A DNA stretch of 12,719 bases from Chromatiales bacterium (GCA_031177845.1 JAPSGG010000009.1:1-12719), one strand, 5' to 3'. Shown: positions 1 through 6,632, numbered from the stretch's first letter. Notes: generated from the letters alone by a model not told the origin. Numbers and translations: made by a program.

Positions 1-277
1 CGATAGCCGCTATAGGACCGAGGAGGCGGAGGCCAAGGGGGGCAGAGAAAACGTGTAACATAGTGTTTGTTATCGACTGGGCGGGTGCGAACTAGGCGAT
101 CGATGCTCGCCGCGGAAGAGGTTCTTGGTGCAGGAATGGTGCGGCAGGAATCCATAGGGATAACGAAGGACGCGATTCATGACCTGAGCTTAGCCTTGAT
201 TTCAGATGCGCCGTGACATTAATGAATCGGCGTTGTCACATCGATAACGCAATTAGAGATGTTGACTGAAATCCGCG
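1..277. other. left-edge intergenic region, no gene seen
   Basis: I see no convincing coding frame, tRNA or rRNA here. The only structure is a split inverted repeat, GTGACA at 213-218 and TGTCAC at 234-239, lying 39 to 65 bp ahead of the lipoprotein start. It could be an operator for that gene, but six-base arms are too short to be sure. I find no clear -35/-10 pair; TTGTCA at 233-238 lacks a good -10 partner at 16 to 18 bp. Confidence 0.4.
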
Positions 278-799
278 ATGAAATACCGATTTTTCTATCT
301 TTGCCTCTCTGTTGCTCTGATGGCTGGAGGTTGTGCCACTTTTAGGCCCACGCCCTATCAACCGGCAGTAGACGGCGGCTACGGCTACACTGACGAGCAG
401 CTCGGTGCCGGGGAATACCGCATCTCGGTGTCAGGCAATGCGGCGACTTCCGCGGAGATGTTGTGGAACCATTTGCTGTTTCGTGCGGCGGAGATCACGC
501 TGGAAAGTGGGCACGACTACTTTGCCTTGGTGCCGGTCGCGGAGGGTAAGCTCGTACATATCGAGCCTGCGTTTCTGATGCCCCAATTCGGGATAGGCCC
601 GGGTGCGATTCGGGGCGTGCCCATGCCGCTGTTCAGATATGAGGGCTTACCCGTTGGCGTGGAGCCTTCGCCCCAGTTAATCGCGACCGCGACAATAGCC
701 TTCACGGAAGGCAAGCAGAGCGGTGCCGAGAATGTTTTTAACGCCGTAGAGGTCAGAGAAAGGCTAAGAACTAAGATCGCGATGCCGACAGCGATCTAA
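278..799 (+). CDS. small outer-membrane-type lipoprotein, CC0125/CC1285-like
   Basis: This is a 173-residue protein with a lipoprotein signal peptide: a basic start (MKYR), a hydrophobic stretch, and a lipobox-like AGGC with the lipidated Cys at residue 19. The mature part begins CATFRPTPYQPA, then has GYGYTDEQL, YRISVSGN and LLFRAAEITLESGHDYF. From memory this order fits the CC0125/CC1285 lipoproteins of proteobacteria, whose function is not established. No Asp follows the Cys, so outer-membrane sorting is likely if the cell has Lol. The Shine-Dalgarno before the ATG is weak. The gene stands alone: 159 bp separate it from the regulator downstream, and nothing links their functions. It may belong to a different transcription unit. 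Confidence 0.75.
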   Translation: MKYRFFYLCLSVALMAGGCATFRPTPYQPAVDGGYGYTDEQLGAGEYRISVSGNAATSAEMLWNHLLFRAAEITLESGHDYFALVPVAEGKLVHIEPAFLMPQFGIGPGAIRGVPMPLFRYEGLPVGVEPSPQLIATATIAFTEGKQSGAENVFNAVEVRERLRTKIAMPTAI

Positions 800-833
800 C
801 ATCCGCAATCTACCCGTCAGCATTGCCTCCAGC

Positions 834-859
834 CTAGTCAATCCGTAGGGCCGCATGCG
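834..859 (+). repeat. 26-bp direct repeat, copy 1 (upstream of regulator)
   Basis: This segment beginning CTAGTCAATCCGTAGGGCC matches 4261-4286 at 22 of 26 positions by eye, and all four differences are transitions. Both copies are preceded within about 30 bp by GCATT and lie upstream of a transcription unit. The two copies flank the large regulator gene. They could be a shared cis-element, or scars of a duplication or insertion. Confidence 0.6.
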
Positions 860-932
860 ACCGCCGTTTTTTGGTGAGGACCGGTAATTATTCACAGCCT
901 CACAGCAACGCCTATGGGCTAAAATCAAGGGA

Positions 933-948
933 GAATTCTTGAGAATTC
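933..948. promoter_or_regulatory. 16-bp palindrome just ahead of the regulator start
   Basis: GAATTCTTGAGAATTC has perfect 7-bp arms around a 2-base centre. It lies between an AAGGGAG stretch (927-933) and the TTG start at 959. TAAAAT at 920-925 could be a -10 element, which would place the palindrome at the start of transcription. That position suits an operator for autoregulation or for another repressor. This is inference from position and symmetry only. Confidence 0.4.
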
Positions 949-958
949 GGGGGCTCCC

Positions 959-3900
959 TTGTCTGCCACAGCTACCGCGGTGCGGCGGACCGCGGCCAAG
1001 ATCACCCAGCCGCGGCTCGCCCGGCCGCTCACCCGCCAGCGCCTGCACGACGTGCTCGAAGGCATGCTCACCGAGCATGCCGTTGTGTGGATTGCCGCAC
1101 CGCCCGGGTTCGGCAAGACCTTTCTGGTCTCGAGTTACCTGGAGAGCCGCGGCCGGCCCGTGCTGTGGTATCAGGTGGACGAGCGGGATGAGGACATCGC
1201 TAGCTGGTTTCATTATTTGACCTTGGCGGCCCTGCGGTTCGACTCTGCCGAATCTCCAGATCTGCCCAGCTACAGCCCCGAGTACGCCAGAGGGCTGACG
1301 GCCTTCGCCCGCAGCTTCTTCGGCCAGTTCTACGCAGGCCTGCCGGAACGCACTGTGCTGGTGTTCGACAACTACCAGGAGGCGCCGGAGGATGCCTCCC
1401 TGCACCAGGTCATGCAGGTCGCCGTGGACGAGTTGCCGGGCGATTGTCAGATGATCATCATCAGTCGCCATCTGCCGCCAGCGGCTTACATGCGCCAACA
1501 GGCCAACCAGCGGCTCGCGGTCCTGGACCGGATCCAGCTTGGCTTCAATGACGATGAGGCGCTCGCCTTGCTGAGCCTGCGTGGTCACGACGTGAGTCAC
1601 GCCACAGAGCTCAAGAGCTGGCTGGCGATCAATCGGGGCTGGGCCGCGGGGCTGGTGTTGTATTCGGAATGGTCTCGGCTAGTCCACGCGGAGCTCGGGC
1701 GACTGGAACCCTTGGGAATTGAGGCGGTGTTCGATTATTTCGCGGGCGAGATCCAGTCGAGGATCGCCGAGCAGGAGGCCCGCTTCCTGGCGCAGAGCGC
1801 CCTGTTGCCCGTGATGAAACCGGCGCTGGCAGCCGAACTCACTGGCTATGCGGCCGCACGTGAACTGTTAGGTCGTCTGCACCGGCGAAATAGCTTTACC
1901 ACCCGGCATGACGAACCCTCCGTTGCCTACGAGTTCCATCCGCTGTTCCGTGAATACCTGCTGAAGGAGCTGGAGCGGACATATGACCAGGCAGCCCTAG
2001 GCGAACTCCACGCGAAAGCGGCGAACCTGCTCGCGCGGGACGGCCAGATAGAGGCGGCGATGGACCTGCTGGCGAAAGCGCAGCGCTGGCCGCAAATGGC
2101 AGCGCTCCTACGCGAGCATGCCGCCGAGTTGATCAATCACGGCCGCCACCGACTGATAGAGCAGTGGCTTGCGCAGTTTCCGGACGAGCTGTTCGATCAG
2201 GACCCGTGGCTCGCCTATTGGCGGGGTGCCTGCAGGATATTGGATTCAGCTCCGGAGAGTCGGCTGTGGATGGAACGGGCGTTCGACGGCTTTGAGGCAA
2301 CCAAGCAGATCGAAGATCTTTATCGGGCCTGGTGCGGGGTGTGTCGCGCGATCCGCTTCACTTGGGGCGACTACAGCCAGTACGACCGCTGGATGGACAA
2401 ACTGGAGGCTCTATTTGAAGACTATCCTCAATTTCCGAGCGCAGTATTCGAATGTGAGGTGCTGCTGCACGCTCTAGGCGCGCTTCATTGGCGCAATCCT
2501 ATCCATCCCAGAAGGCGGGAGTGGACTACCAAAGCATTGGCACTGGCCGACACCTCAGGCGACCGGCGTCTTCAGGTGGACGCACAGACGTGGGCGGCAT
2601 TCTCTGAGTTGATCTACGACGAGGTGCCGAAGGCGACCGCACGGATCCGGCAGCTGGAAGCCCAGCTTTCTACTCCAGTCGATGATCCTTTCGTCGACAT
2701 CTTCGCGCACTTCGTTGTCGGCGTGCACGCGTATGCAGTCGGGGATTCTTTGCGGGCGGCTGCTATCTTTCAAAATCAGATCGAGCACGCCCACGCGCTG
2801 GGACTCTTTACATGGGATATGGTCCTATATGTGTGGTACGGCTTCGCCCGGCTCGCGCAGGGCGACATCGATGGCGCCGTGGAGGCGCGGAGCAGGCTCG
2901 AGAATCATCCCGCGATCCAAGGCGCCTTTGGGGCCCACTTTTACCATCAACTCTGCGCTGCCGTCGGACTGGAGCGGGGGGACGCCGAGCAGGCCCTGCA
3001 TCACGCGCAGGAGATGTTAGCCGCGGCCGGGCGGGCCGGGAGCCCATTCATGCAGGCCTGGGCGCTCGCCACCCTATCGGGGGTGAAGGTCTTAACTGGA
3101 GACGATCACTCTAGAGACGATCTGGATGCGGCACTCAAGGCCAGCCGTCGGCTCGGCTCCCACTGGCCGGAGGCTAGCGGGCTGATCAGCCGGGCACTAT
3201 ATGCCTGCCAACATGAAGCCCCGGAGCACGCCAGGCGCGTGCTCGAGGAGGCTATGAAATTAATGCGTGCCCAAACGCTCCTGCACATGGGCTTTGCCCC
3301 CGAGATGGTGCGTCTGTTTGCGACTCGGGCGCTGGAATATGGGGTAGACGCAGACTACGCCCGCAAGCTCCTGATGGCCAATCCGGGCGTCGCAGAGCGC
3401 ACGCCGCCAGTTCATCTAGAGGCCTGGCCTTGGGCAATGAAGGTCTACACGTTGGGACCATTTCGGCTCGTGAGGCACGGTCAACCCGTCACCTTCGGGC
3501 GCAAGCCGCCCCGCCGGCCGCTGGAGGTGTTAAAAGCCATCATCGCGATGGGTGGTCGAGAAGTGCCGGAGCATCGCATCATCGACGCCTTATGGCCGGA
3601 CGACGAAGCCGATGCCGCTAAGAACGCATTCTCCACGGCACTCAATCGCTTACGCAAGATCGCAGGCCGCGATCTGATTCGGCTCGAGGGCGGTAAACTC
3701 AGCCTGGATGCGAACCACTGCTGGGTCGACGCGTGGGCCTTCGAGAGCTTGCTCAAGCGGGCCGACCCGGGCGCGCTGCGACAAGCCGTGGAGCTGTACC
3801 AAGGCAAGTTTCTTGCGCAGGACGCCGAGGCGCCGTGGGCTATGCAACTGCGCGACCGCCTGCAGGGCCGCTATGCCGAAGCGGTTGTACGCCTCGCAGA

Positions 3901-4141
3901 GACCTACCAGAAGGCCGGCGATCATGAAGAGGCCGCAGCTTTGTACCAGCGAGGGCTGAAGATGGACGACCTGCGCGAGGACTTCTACCAGGGCGTGATG
4001 CGCAGCTACCTGGAACTCAATAGACCTGAGGATGCTCGGCAGGCCTTCGAGTTCTGTAAGCGCAGGCTCGGCATCCGCCTGAATCGCAAGCCCTCAGCCG
4101 CGACCGTGGCCTTGTTTGAATCCATTGAAAGACGGGGATAG
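959..4141 (+). CDS. STAND NTPase / BTAD transcriptional activator (MalT-SARP hybrid)
   Basis: This is a 1060-residue cytoplasmic regulator. Residues about 20-300 form a MalT-like STAND NTPase with a Walker A (APPGFGKT, 47-54) and a Walker B (VLVFD, 133-137). Residues about 340-820 are helical, TPR-like repeats of the kind that bind inducers or proteins. From residue 827 (MKVYTLGPFRL) runs an OmpR/SARP winged helix including RPLEVLKAIIA and ALNRLRK, followed by a BTAD to the end. AfsR places its DNA-binding part at the N-terminus; here it is C-terminal. The LuxR helix-turn-helix of MalT is absent. The start is TTG with GGGGG 5 bp upstream; the frame closes at TAA 920-922, so only short alternatives exist (ATT 935, GTG 980). 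The gene is intact, unlike its paralogous remnant at 7242-7590, and it probably activates the two promoters at 4403-4443 and 5438-5479. Confidence 0.88.
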   Translation: MSATATAVRRTAAKITQPRLARPLTRQRLHDVLEGMLTEHAVVWIAAPPGFGKTFLVSSYLESRGRPVLWYQVDERDEDIASWFHYLTLAALRFDSAESPDLPSYSPEYARGLTAFARSFFGQFYAGLPERTVLVFDNYQEAPEDASLHQVMQVAVDELPGDCQMIIISRHLPPAAYMRQQANQRLAVLDRIQLGFNDDEALALLSLRGHDVSHATELKSWLAINRGWAAGLVLYSEWSRLVHAELGRLEPLGIEAVFDYFAGEIQSRIAEQEARFLAQSALLPVMKPALAAELTGYAAARELLGRLHRRNSFTTRHDEPSVAYEFHPLFREYLLKELERTYDQAALGELHAKAANLLARDGQIEAAMDLLAKAQRWPQMAALLREHAAELINHGRHRLIEQWLAQFPDELFDQDPWLAYWRGACRILDSAPESRLWMERAFDGFEATKQIEDLYRAWCGVCRAIRFTWGDYSQYDRWMDKLEALFEDYPQFPSAVFECEVLLHALGALHWRNPIHPRRREWTTKALALADTSGDRRLQVDAQTWAAFSELIYDEVPKATARIRQLEAQLSTPVDDPFVDIFAHFVVGVHAYAVGDSLRAAAIFQNQIEHAHALGLFTWDMVLYVWYGFARLAQGDIDGAVEARSRLENHPAIQGAFGAHFYHQLCAAVGLERGDAEQALHHAQEMLAAAGRAGSPFMQAWALATLSGVKVLTGDDHSRDDLDAALKASRRLGSHWPEASGLISRALYACQHEAPEHARRVLEEAMKLMRAQTLLHMGFAPEMVRLFATRALEYGVDADYARKLLMANPGVAERTPPVHLEAWPWAMKVYTLGPFRLVRHGQPVTFGRKPPRRPLEVLKAIIAMGGREVPEHRIIDALWPDDEADAAKNAFSTALNRLRKIAGRDLIRLEGGKLSLDANHCWVDAWAFESLLKRADPGALRQAVELYQGKFLAQDAEAPWAMQLRDRLQGRYAEAVVRLAETYQKAGDHEEAAALYQRGLKMDDLREDFYQGVMRSYLELNRPEDARQAFEFCKRRLGIRLNRKPSAATVALFESIERRG

Positions 4142-4209
4142 CGCGGCTCTGGGATGCGAGCGGCTTGACCGACTTCGGTTTCAGGAAAGTCGTCCCTAAC
4201 CCACCCGTG

Positions 4210-4238
4210 GCCGACGGCGCGCGCCAAGCGCCGTTGGC
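4210..4238 (+). terminator. hairpin downstream of the regulator
   Basis: An 11-bp stem (GCCGACGGCGC with GCGCCGTTGGC, one G-U pair) encloses a 7-base loop, 69 bp after the regulator stop. It is GC-rich and strong but lacks a following T-run, so it is at best an atypical intrinsic terminator. It could also be a processing or pausing site. Confidence 0.4.
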
Positions 4239-4260
4239 ATTACGCTGGCAGCTGCTGGTG

Positions 4261-4286
4261 CTAGCCAATCCGTAAGGCCACACGCG
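4261..4286 (+). repeat. 26-bp direct repeat, copy 2
   Basis: This is the partner of 834-859, beginning CTAGCCAATCCGTAAGGCC, with 22 of 26 matches. It sits in the 360-bp gap between the regulator and the next gene, upstream of the inverted half-site at 4333. Confidence 0.6.
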
Positions 4287-4332
4287 CGGGCCGTCCTGGC
4301 AGCCGAGCCCGCATCCATCCCCGCGTGTGAGC

Positions 4333-4343
4333 GGTTACCGATT
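4333..4343 (+). promoter_or_regulatory. distal inverted half-site of promoter module 1
   Basis: GGTTACCGATT is the reverse complement of the core of the heptamer site at 4421-4427 (GGTAACC). It starts 77 bp before the first heptamer of the proximal pair. The second module has the same sequence (GTTACCGATT, 5372-5381) at an almost equal distance. The conserved position suggests a second binding site used for looping or cooperative binding; this is inferred. Confidence 0.5.
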
Positions 4344-4402
4344 CCCGTCGGTTCTCTCACTTCGCTCAATGACTCAATTACTTAGAAGCTGCGCTCCAAT
4401 CT

Positions 4403-4443
4403 TGGTATCGGTGACCTAACGGTAACCAGTGTCCCCTTAGTAT
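4403..4443 (+). promoter_or_regulatory. SARP-like promoter module 1
   Basis: Two heptamers, GGTGACC (4410-4416) and GGTAACC (4421-4427), start 11 bp apart. A -10-like TAGTAT (4438-4443) lies 10 bp downstream. SARP activators are known to bind direct heptamer repeats of 11-bp period close to the -35 region, so the layout fits the winged-helix/BTAD regulator encoded upstream. The sequence from 4403 aligns without gaps to 5438-5486. Transcription would start near 4450, giving an approximately 50-base leader before the ATG at 4502. Confidence 0.65.
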
Positions 4444-4449
4444 GGCCCC

Positions 4450-4470
4450 ATCGAGCAGCTGCTGCTCGAT
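4450..4470 (+). other. perfect palindrome at the start of leader 1
   Basis: ATCGAGCAGC and GCTGCTCGAT flank a single T. As RNA it folds as an 8-bp stem with a 5-base loop, right at the predicted 5' end of the message. It may stabilise the transcript or be bound as DNA. The second promoter module has no equivalent. Confidence 0.45.
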
Positions 4471-4501
4471 ATCTTGTTTAACCCTACTGAGGAGAAAGAC
4501 C

Positions 4502-4855
4502 ATGAACACCAACACCACCCGCAAGTCATCGACGCTGGCCGTGACCTTAGGCTTGCTGGCCCTGAGCGGCCCACTCAGCGCCGGCCAGGAAACCCCCGGG
4601 CTCTGGGGAGAGCAGTTCCAGAACGCCTATAACGGGGTGTCCGCGCAGGCGTCGACCGGCCCCGGCCCGAGCAGCCTACCGATCTGGGCCGGCCACTTTG
4701 AGGATGGATACCTGCCACCCACGGAGCAGAGTGCGTTTGCTCGCTTTGCGGCCCTTGGCGAGGTGACGGTGGGCGAGGCGACTACTCGTCCCCAGGGCAA
4801 TCACGTGATCGACCATCTGCTGTGGAGATCCCAGTATCCAGACTATCCGCGCTAG
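4502..4855 (+). CDS. small exported protein of unknown function (117 aa)
   Basis: I do not recognise this family. The ATG at 4502 was chosen because GAGGAG (4490-4495) lies 6 bp before it; the in-frame ATG at 4442 lies inside the predicted promoter and leader. The protein has a classic Sec signal peptide: MNTNTTRKSS, then a hydrophobic TLAVTLGLLALSG core, with likely cleavage after LSA or SAG near residue 28. No lipobox Cys is present. The mature part is about 90 residues, with no cysteine, and is rich in Gly, Pro and aromatics (LWGEQFQNAYNG, IWAGHFEDGYLPP, LLWRSQYPDYPR). The two WxxxFxxxY-like stretches, WGEQFQNAYNG and WAGHFEDGYLP, look like a degenerate internal repeat. It is the first gene under promoter module 1, so it is a likely target of the BTAD regulator. 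Confidence 0.65.
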   Translation: MNTNTTRKSSTLAVTLGLLALSGPLSAGQETPGLWGEQFQNAYNGVSAQASTGPGPSSLPIWAGHFEDGYLPPTEQSAFARFAALGEVTVGEATTRPQGNHVIDHLLWRSQYPDYPR

Positions 4856-4873
4856 ACGCGGCGGGTCAGCCAG

Positions 4874-4904
4874 GGTCTGTGCCGGCAGCCGGCCGGCACA
4901 GGCC
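4874..4904 (+). terminator. strong GC hairpin after the exported-protein gene
   Basis: CTGTGCCGGC and GCCGGCACAG form a perfect 10-bp stem, extended by one G-U and two G-C pairs to 13 bp, around the loop AGCCG. It starts 19 bp after the stop codon. No T-run follows, so termination may be partial or the hairpin may protect the 3' end of the message. Confidence 0.5.
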
Positions 4905-5020
4905 AACCGCTGATCGACAGTATGGTCGAGCCAGTCACGGACGCCGCCAGCATTGCGAGATGGTTGCAATCTTTGAAACACCCTTCTAATAACGGCGTGC
5001 GAAAGCCCGGATGAAGTGCC

Positions 5021-5278
5021 ATGCACACGAACACCCTTGGAGCCTCAACGAACGCGGCACGTGGGGTTAGCCCTGCCCAGGCAGATCCAACCTCGGCTGC
5101 GGTCCACTTGCCCACGTTCATGGCCCGCGACCTGCGCGCCCAGGTCCAATGGCTGGCGTCTCGGGCGCAGGCGTATGGGTATGCCGATGTGGACGAGCTG
5201 TTTGGCCGGGCACCGGCGGTGTACACGCAGCTCGCCGTACAGTGGCGCCAGACCCATCCGCTCCCCGCCATGGCATAG
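5021..5278 (+). CDS. hypothetical protein (85 aa)
   Basis: I do not recognise this protein. It has no signal peptide or membrane segment. Residues 1-30 are polar and low in structure; residues about 30-80 look helical and amphipathic (FMARDLRAQVQWLASRAQAYGY, VDELFGRAPAVYTQLAVQW). The ribosome-binding signal is poor (GGATGA 6 bp upstream). A 30-codon frame starting MVEPVTDAASIARW (4922-5014) ends 6 bp before this ATG and could be a leader or chance. The gene lies between the two SARP-like promoter modules and may be read through from module 1. It may be a real small gene or a remnant; the moderate confidence reflects its plausible composition only. Confidence 0.45.
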   Translation: MHTNTLGASTNAARGVSPAQADPTSAAVHLPTFMARDLRAQVQWLASRAQAYGYADVDELFGRAPAVYTQLAVQWRQTHPLPAMA

Positions 5279-5371
5279 ATGGAAGGATCGGGATGCCGTG
5301 ACTCCTGATGCCTATGCTCTAACCGATTCGAAGGTCAGATACCAGCCATGCGCTAGCTAACGTGCGGATCC

Positions 5372-5381
5372 GTTACCGATT
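5372..5381 (+). promoter_or_regulatory. distal inverted half-site of promoter module 2
   Basis: GTTACCGATT is identical to the site at 4334-4343. Its heptamer CGTTACC starts 75 bp before the first heptamer of module 2, against 77 bp in module 1. A GGTATTA (5382-5388) starts 11 bp after it, so this copy may itself be part of a direct-repeat pair. Confidence 0.45.
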
Positions 5382-5437
5382 GGTATTAGCTTGCCTCATG
5401 GACTTTAATTCAAGCGTTCAAGAGCGGCAGTTCAGTA

Positions 5438-5479
5438 TTGCAATCGGCTACCTATCGGTAACCTTCTTGCCCATAGTAT
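5438..5479 (+). promoter_or_regulatory. SARP-like promoter module 2
   Basis: GGCTACC (5446-5452) and GGTAACC (5457-5463) start 11 bp apart, and TAGTAT (5474-5479) lies 10 bp downstream, exactly as in module 1. The distance from TAGTAT to the start codon is also alike (54 versus 58 bp). It precedes the broken monooxygenase gene, so the regulatory input has outlived its target operon. Confidence 0.62.
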
Positions 5480-5533
5480 GACCTCGTCGAACCCAATAGT
5501 GGCTCCGCAAAGCAGGAGAGAACGGAAAAAGCC

Positions 5534-5768
5534 ATGCAAACGCAACAATTCGATGTGGTCGTGGTCGGTGCCAGCGTTGCCGGCTTGTACGGCGGACACT
5601 CTGTTCGCTCGCCGAGGCCTGAACGCAGCGCTGGTGGCGCGCAGTGCGGACTTCAAGGCCTACAAGCGAGTGTGCACTCACTTCATCCAAGCCTCGGCCG
5701 TGCCCGCAGGCAAGCGGCTGCCGCCGTCCATCTACACTGACGAGGACAACGACCATGAATATTCCTAA
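5534..5768 (+). pseudogene. FAD-dependent monooxygenase, N-terminal remnant
   Basis: The start MQTQQFDVVVVGASVAG is the beta-alpha-beta FAD-binding fold with a GxxxxG-type loop, typical of aromatic or polyketide flavin monooxygenases. The frame then breaks: one extra T in TT at 5585-5586 diverts the reading. In the +1 frame the family sequence resumes (CTADTLFARRGLNAALVARS, then DFKAYKRVCTHFIQASAVPAGKRL). After about 65 restored residues the homology stops, whereas the family is about 400 residues long. The remaining codons (PPSIYTDEDNDHEYS) run into the next gene's ribosome site. So there is both a frameshift and a large 3' deletion, and no functional enzyme is possible. The gene lies under promoter module 2, with a purine-rich AGGAGAG upstream. 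Confidence 0.75.
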
Positions 5769-6632
5769 GGCAGCACAAGATTACTTCGACTCCTGGAACC
5801 GCCACGATGCCGCCGGCCTCGTCGCCTGTTTCACCAGCCGCGGCACCTACTCCGATCCTACCGCCGGCCAGAATCTACAGGGCGAGGCGATCGCCGCGTA
5901 TGCAAGGGGACTGTGGGCGGCATTCTCCCGATCTCCGATTCGAGATCGGGAGAATGGCGGCAACTGCTGACGGAGCCCTCGCCGCGGAGTGGCGCATGTG
6001 GGGCACCAGCACGGGCTCCTGCCGGGCATTGCCGCCGACAGGCCGGGCCGTGGACCTGCCGGGCGTAGATATCATCGAGCTGGGCGGCGGGAAGCTCGCC
6101 TCGGTGATCGGCTATTTTGACTCGCGCACCGTGCCCGAACAGCTGGGGCTCCAGGTGGTGGTCCAGCCTCAATCCATCGGCCCCTTTTCATTCGGGATCA
6201 GCACCTCGCCGCAGACGGGTAAAACAGTCAAACCGGGCGCCTTCAGCGTCACGAAGCTCGAGGCGCGTTCGGACGAGGAAGTCCAGCAGGATTAGAGAGC
6301 TTGCCCGGCAAACCGCGACTGAAATGTTGCAGATGGAGGGATTCGTCAGCCTGATGAGTATGACAGTCGGTCGCCGTATGATGACCTTTGCGGCCTGGGA
6401 ATCGCCGGAGAACCCACGACAATTGGCGCGCGGGGGCACGCATGAACAGGCGATGAGAAAATTCTTCGGTCCGGAGCTGGCGGCCGGAGGCTGGACCGGC
6501 GTCTGGATACCGGAGCGCATCAATGCCACCTGGGCGCGCTACCCAGCCTGCGCGCGGATGCTCAGTGTCGACAAGGCTGAAGACCGGTATTCCTGCGGCA
6601 CGGCATTACCGGAGCCGGTGCCTTATTGGTAA
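5755..6632 (+). pseudogene. SnoaL/NTF2-like plus ABM-like fusion protein, two frameshifts
   Basis: The gene starts at ATG 5755 with GAGGA 8 bp upstream. Residues 1-57 (MNIPKAAQDYFDSWNRHDAA, then TYSDPTAG) open a SnoaL-like NTF2 fold, as in polyketide cyclases and small hydrolases. An extra C in CCC at 5927-5929 breaks the frame. The next frame continues with DLRFEIGRMAATADG, AAEWRMWGTSTG and VIGYFDSRTVPEQLGL. An extra G at 6289-6290 creates the TAG at 6293. The last frame completes a second domain resembling a dimeric alpha/beta-barrel (ABM-type) fold: AFSVTKLEARSDEEVQ, then FVSLMSMTVGRRMMTFAAWE. Restored length is about 291 residues, ending PEPVPYW at 6632. In life it probably worked with the adjacent flavin monooxygenase on a ring-type substrate (inference). 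It cannot make full-length protein as it stands unless the indels are sequencing errors. Confidence 0.75.
5921..5956. repeat. perfect 15-bp inverted repeat at a frameshift site
   Basis: CATTCTCCCGATCTC (5921-5935) and GAGATCGGGAGAATG (5942-5956) are perfect reverse complements around a 6-base loop, CGATTC. They lie inside the SnoaL-like gene. The C that breaks the reading frame is part of the left arm: without it the arms would pair with one bulge. Confidence 0.85.

Noticed and set aside
872..887. GGTGAGG and GGTAATT upstream of the regulator as an autoregulatory heptamer pair
   Set aside because: The spacing is 10 and not 11 bp, both heptamers deviate from GGNNACC, and no TAGTAT follows at 10 bp; too weak to call.
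939..1220. 93-codon frame beginning at TTG 939 after a good purine tract
   Set aside because: It overlaps the regulator in another frame and gives an Arg/Pro/Cys-rich translation typical of out-of-frame GC-rich sequence.
764..1600. A 278-codon open frame on the minus strand
   Set aside because: It lies antisense to the NTPase domain of the regulator, whose motifs are clear; its translation is compositionally odd and shows no known motif, so it is a shadow of GC-rich coding sequence.
4442..4501. Upstream in-frame ATG for the exported protein
   Set aside because: It overlaps the TAGTAT promoter hexamer and the leader palindrome, would spoil the signal peptide, and lacks the Shine-Dalgarno present before 4502.
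5847..6172. Open frames antisense to the SnoaL-like gene
   Set aside because: The plus-strand frames give recognisable domain sequence across the same stretch; the antisense ones do not.
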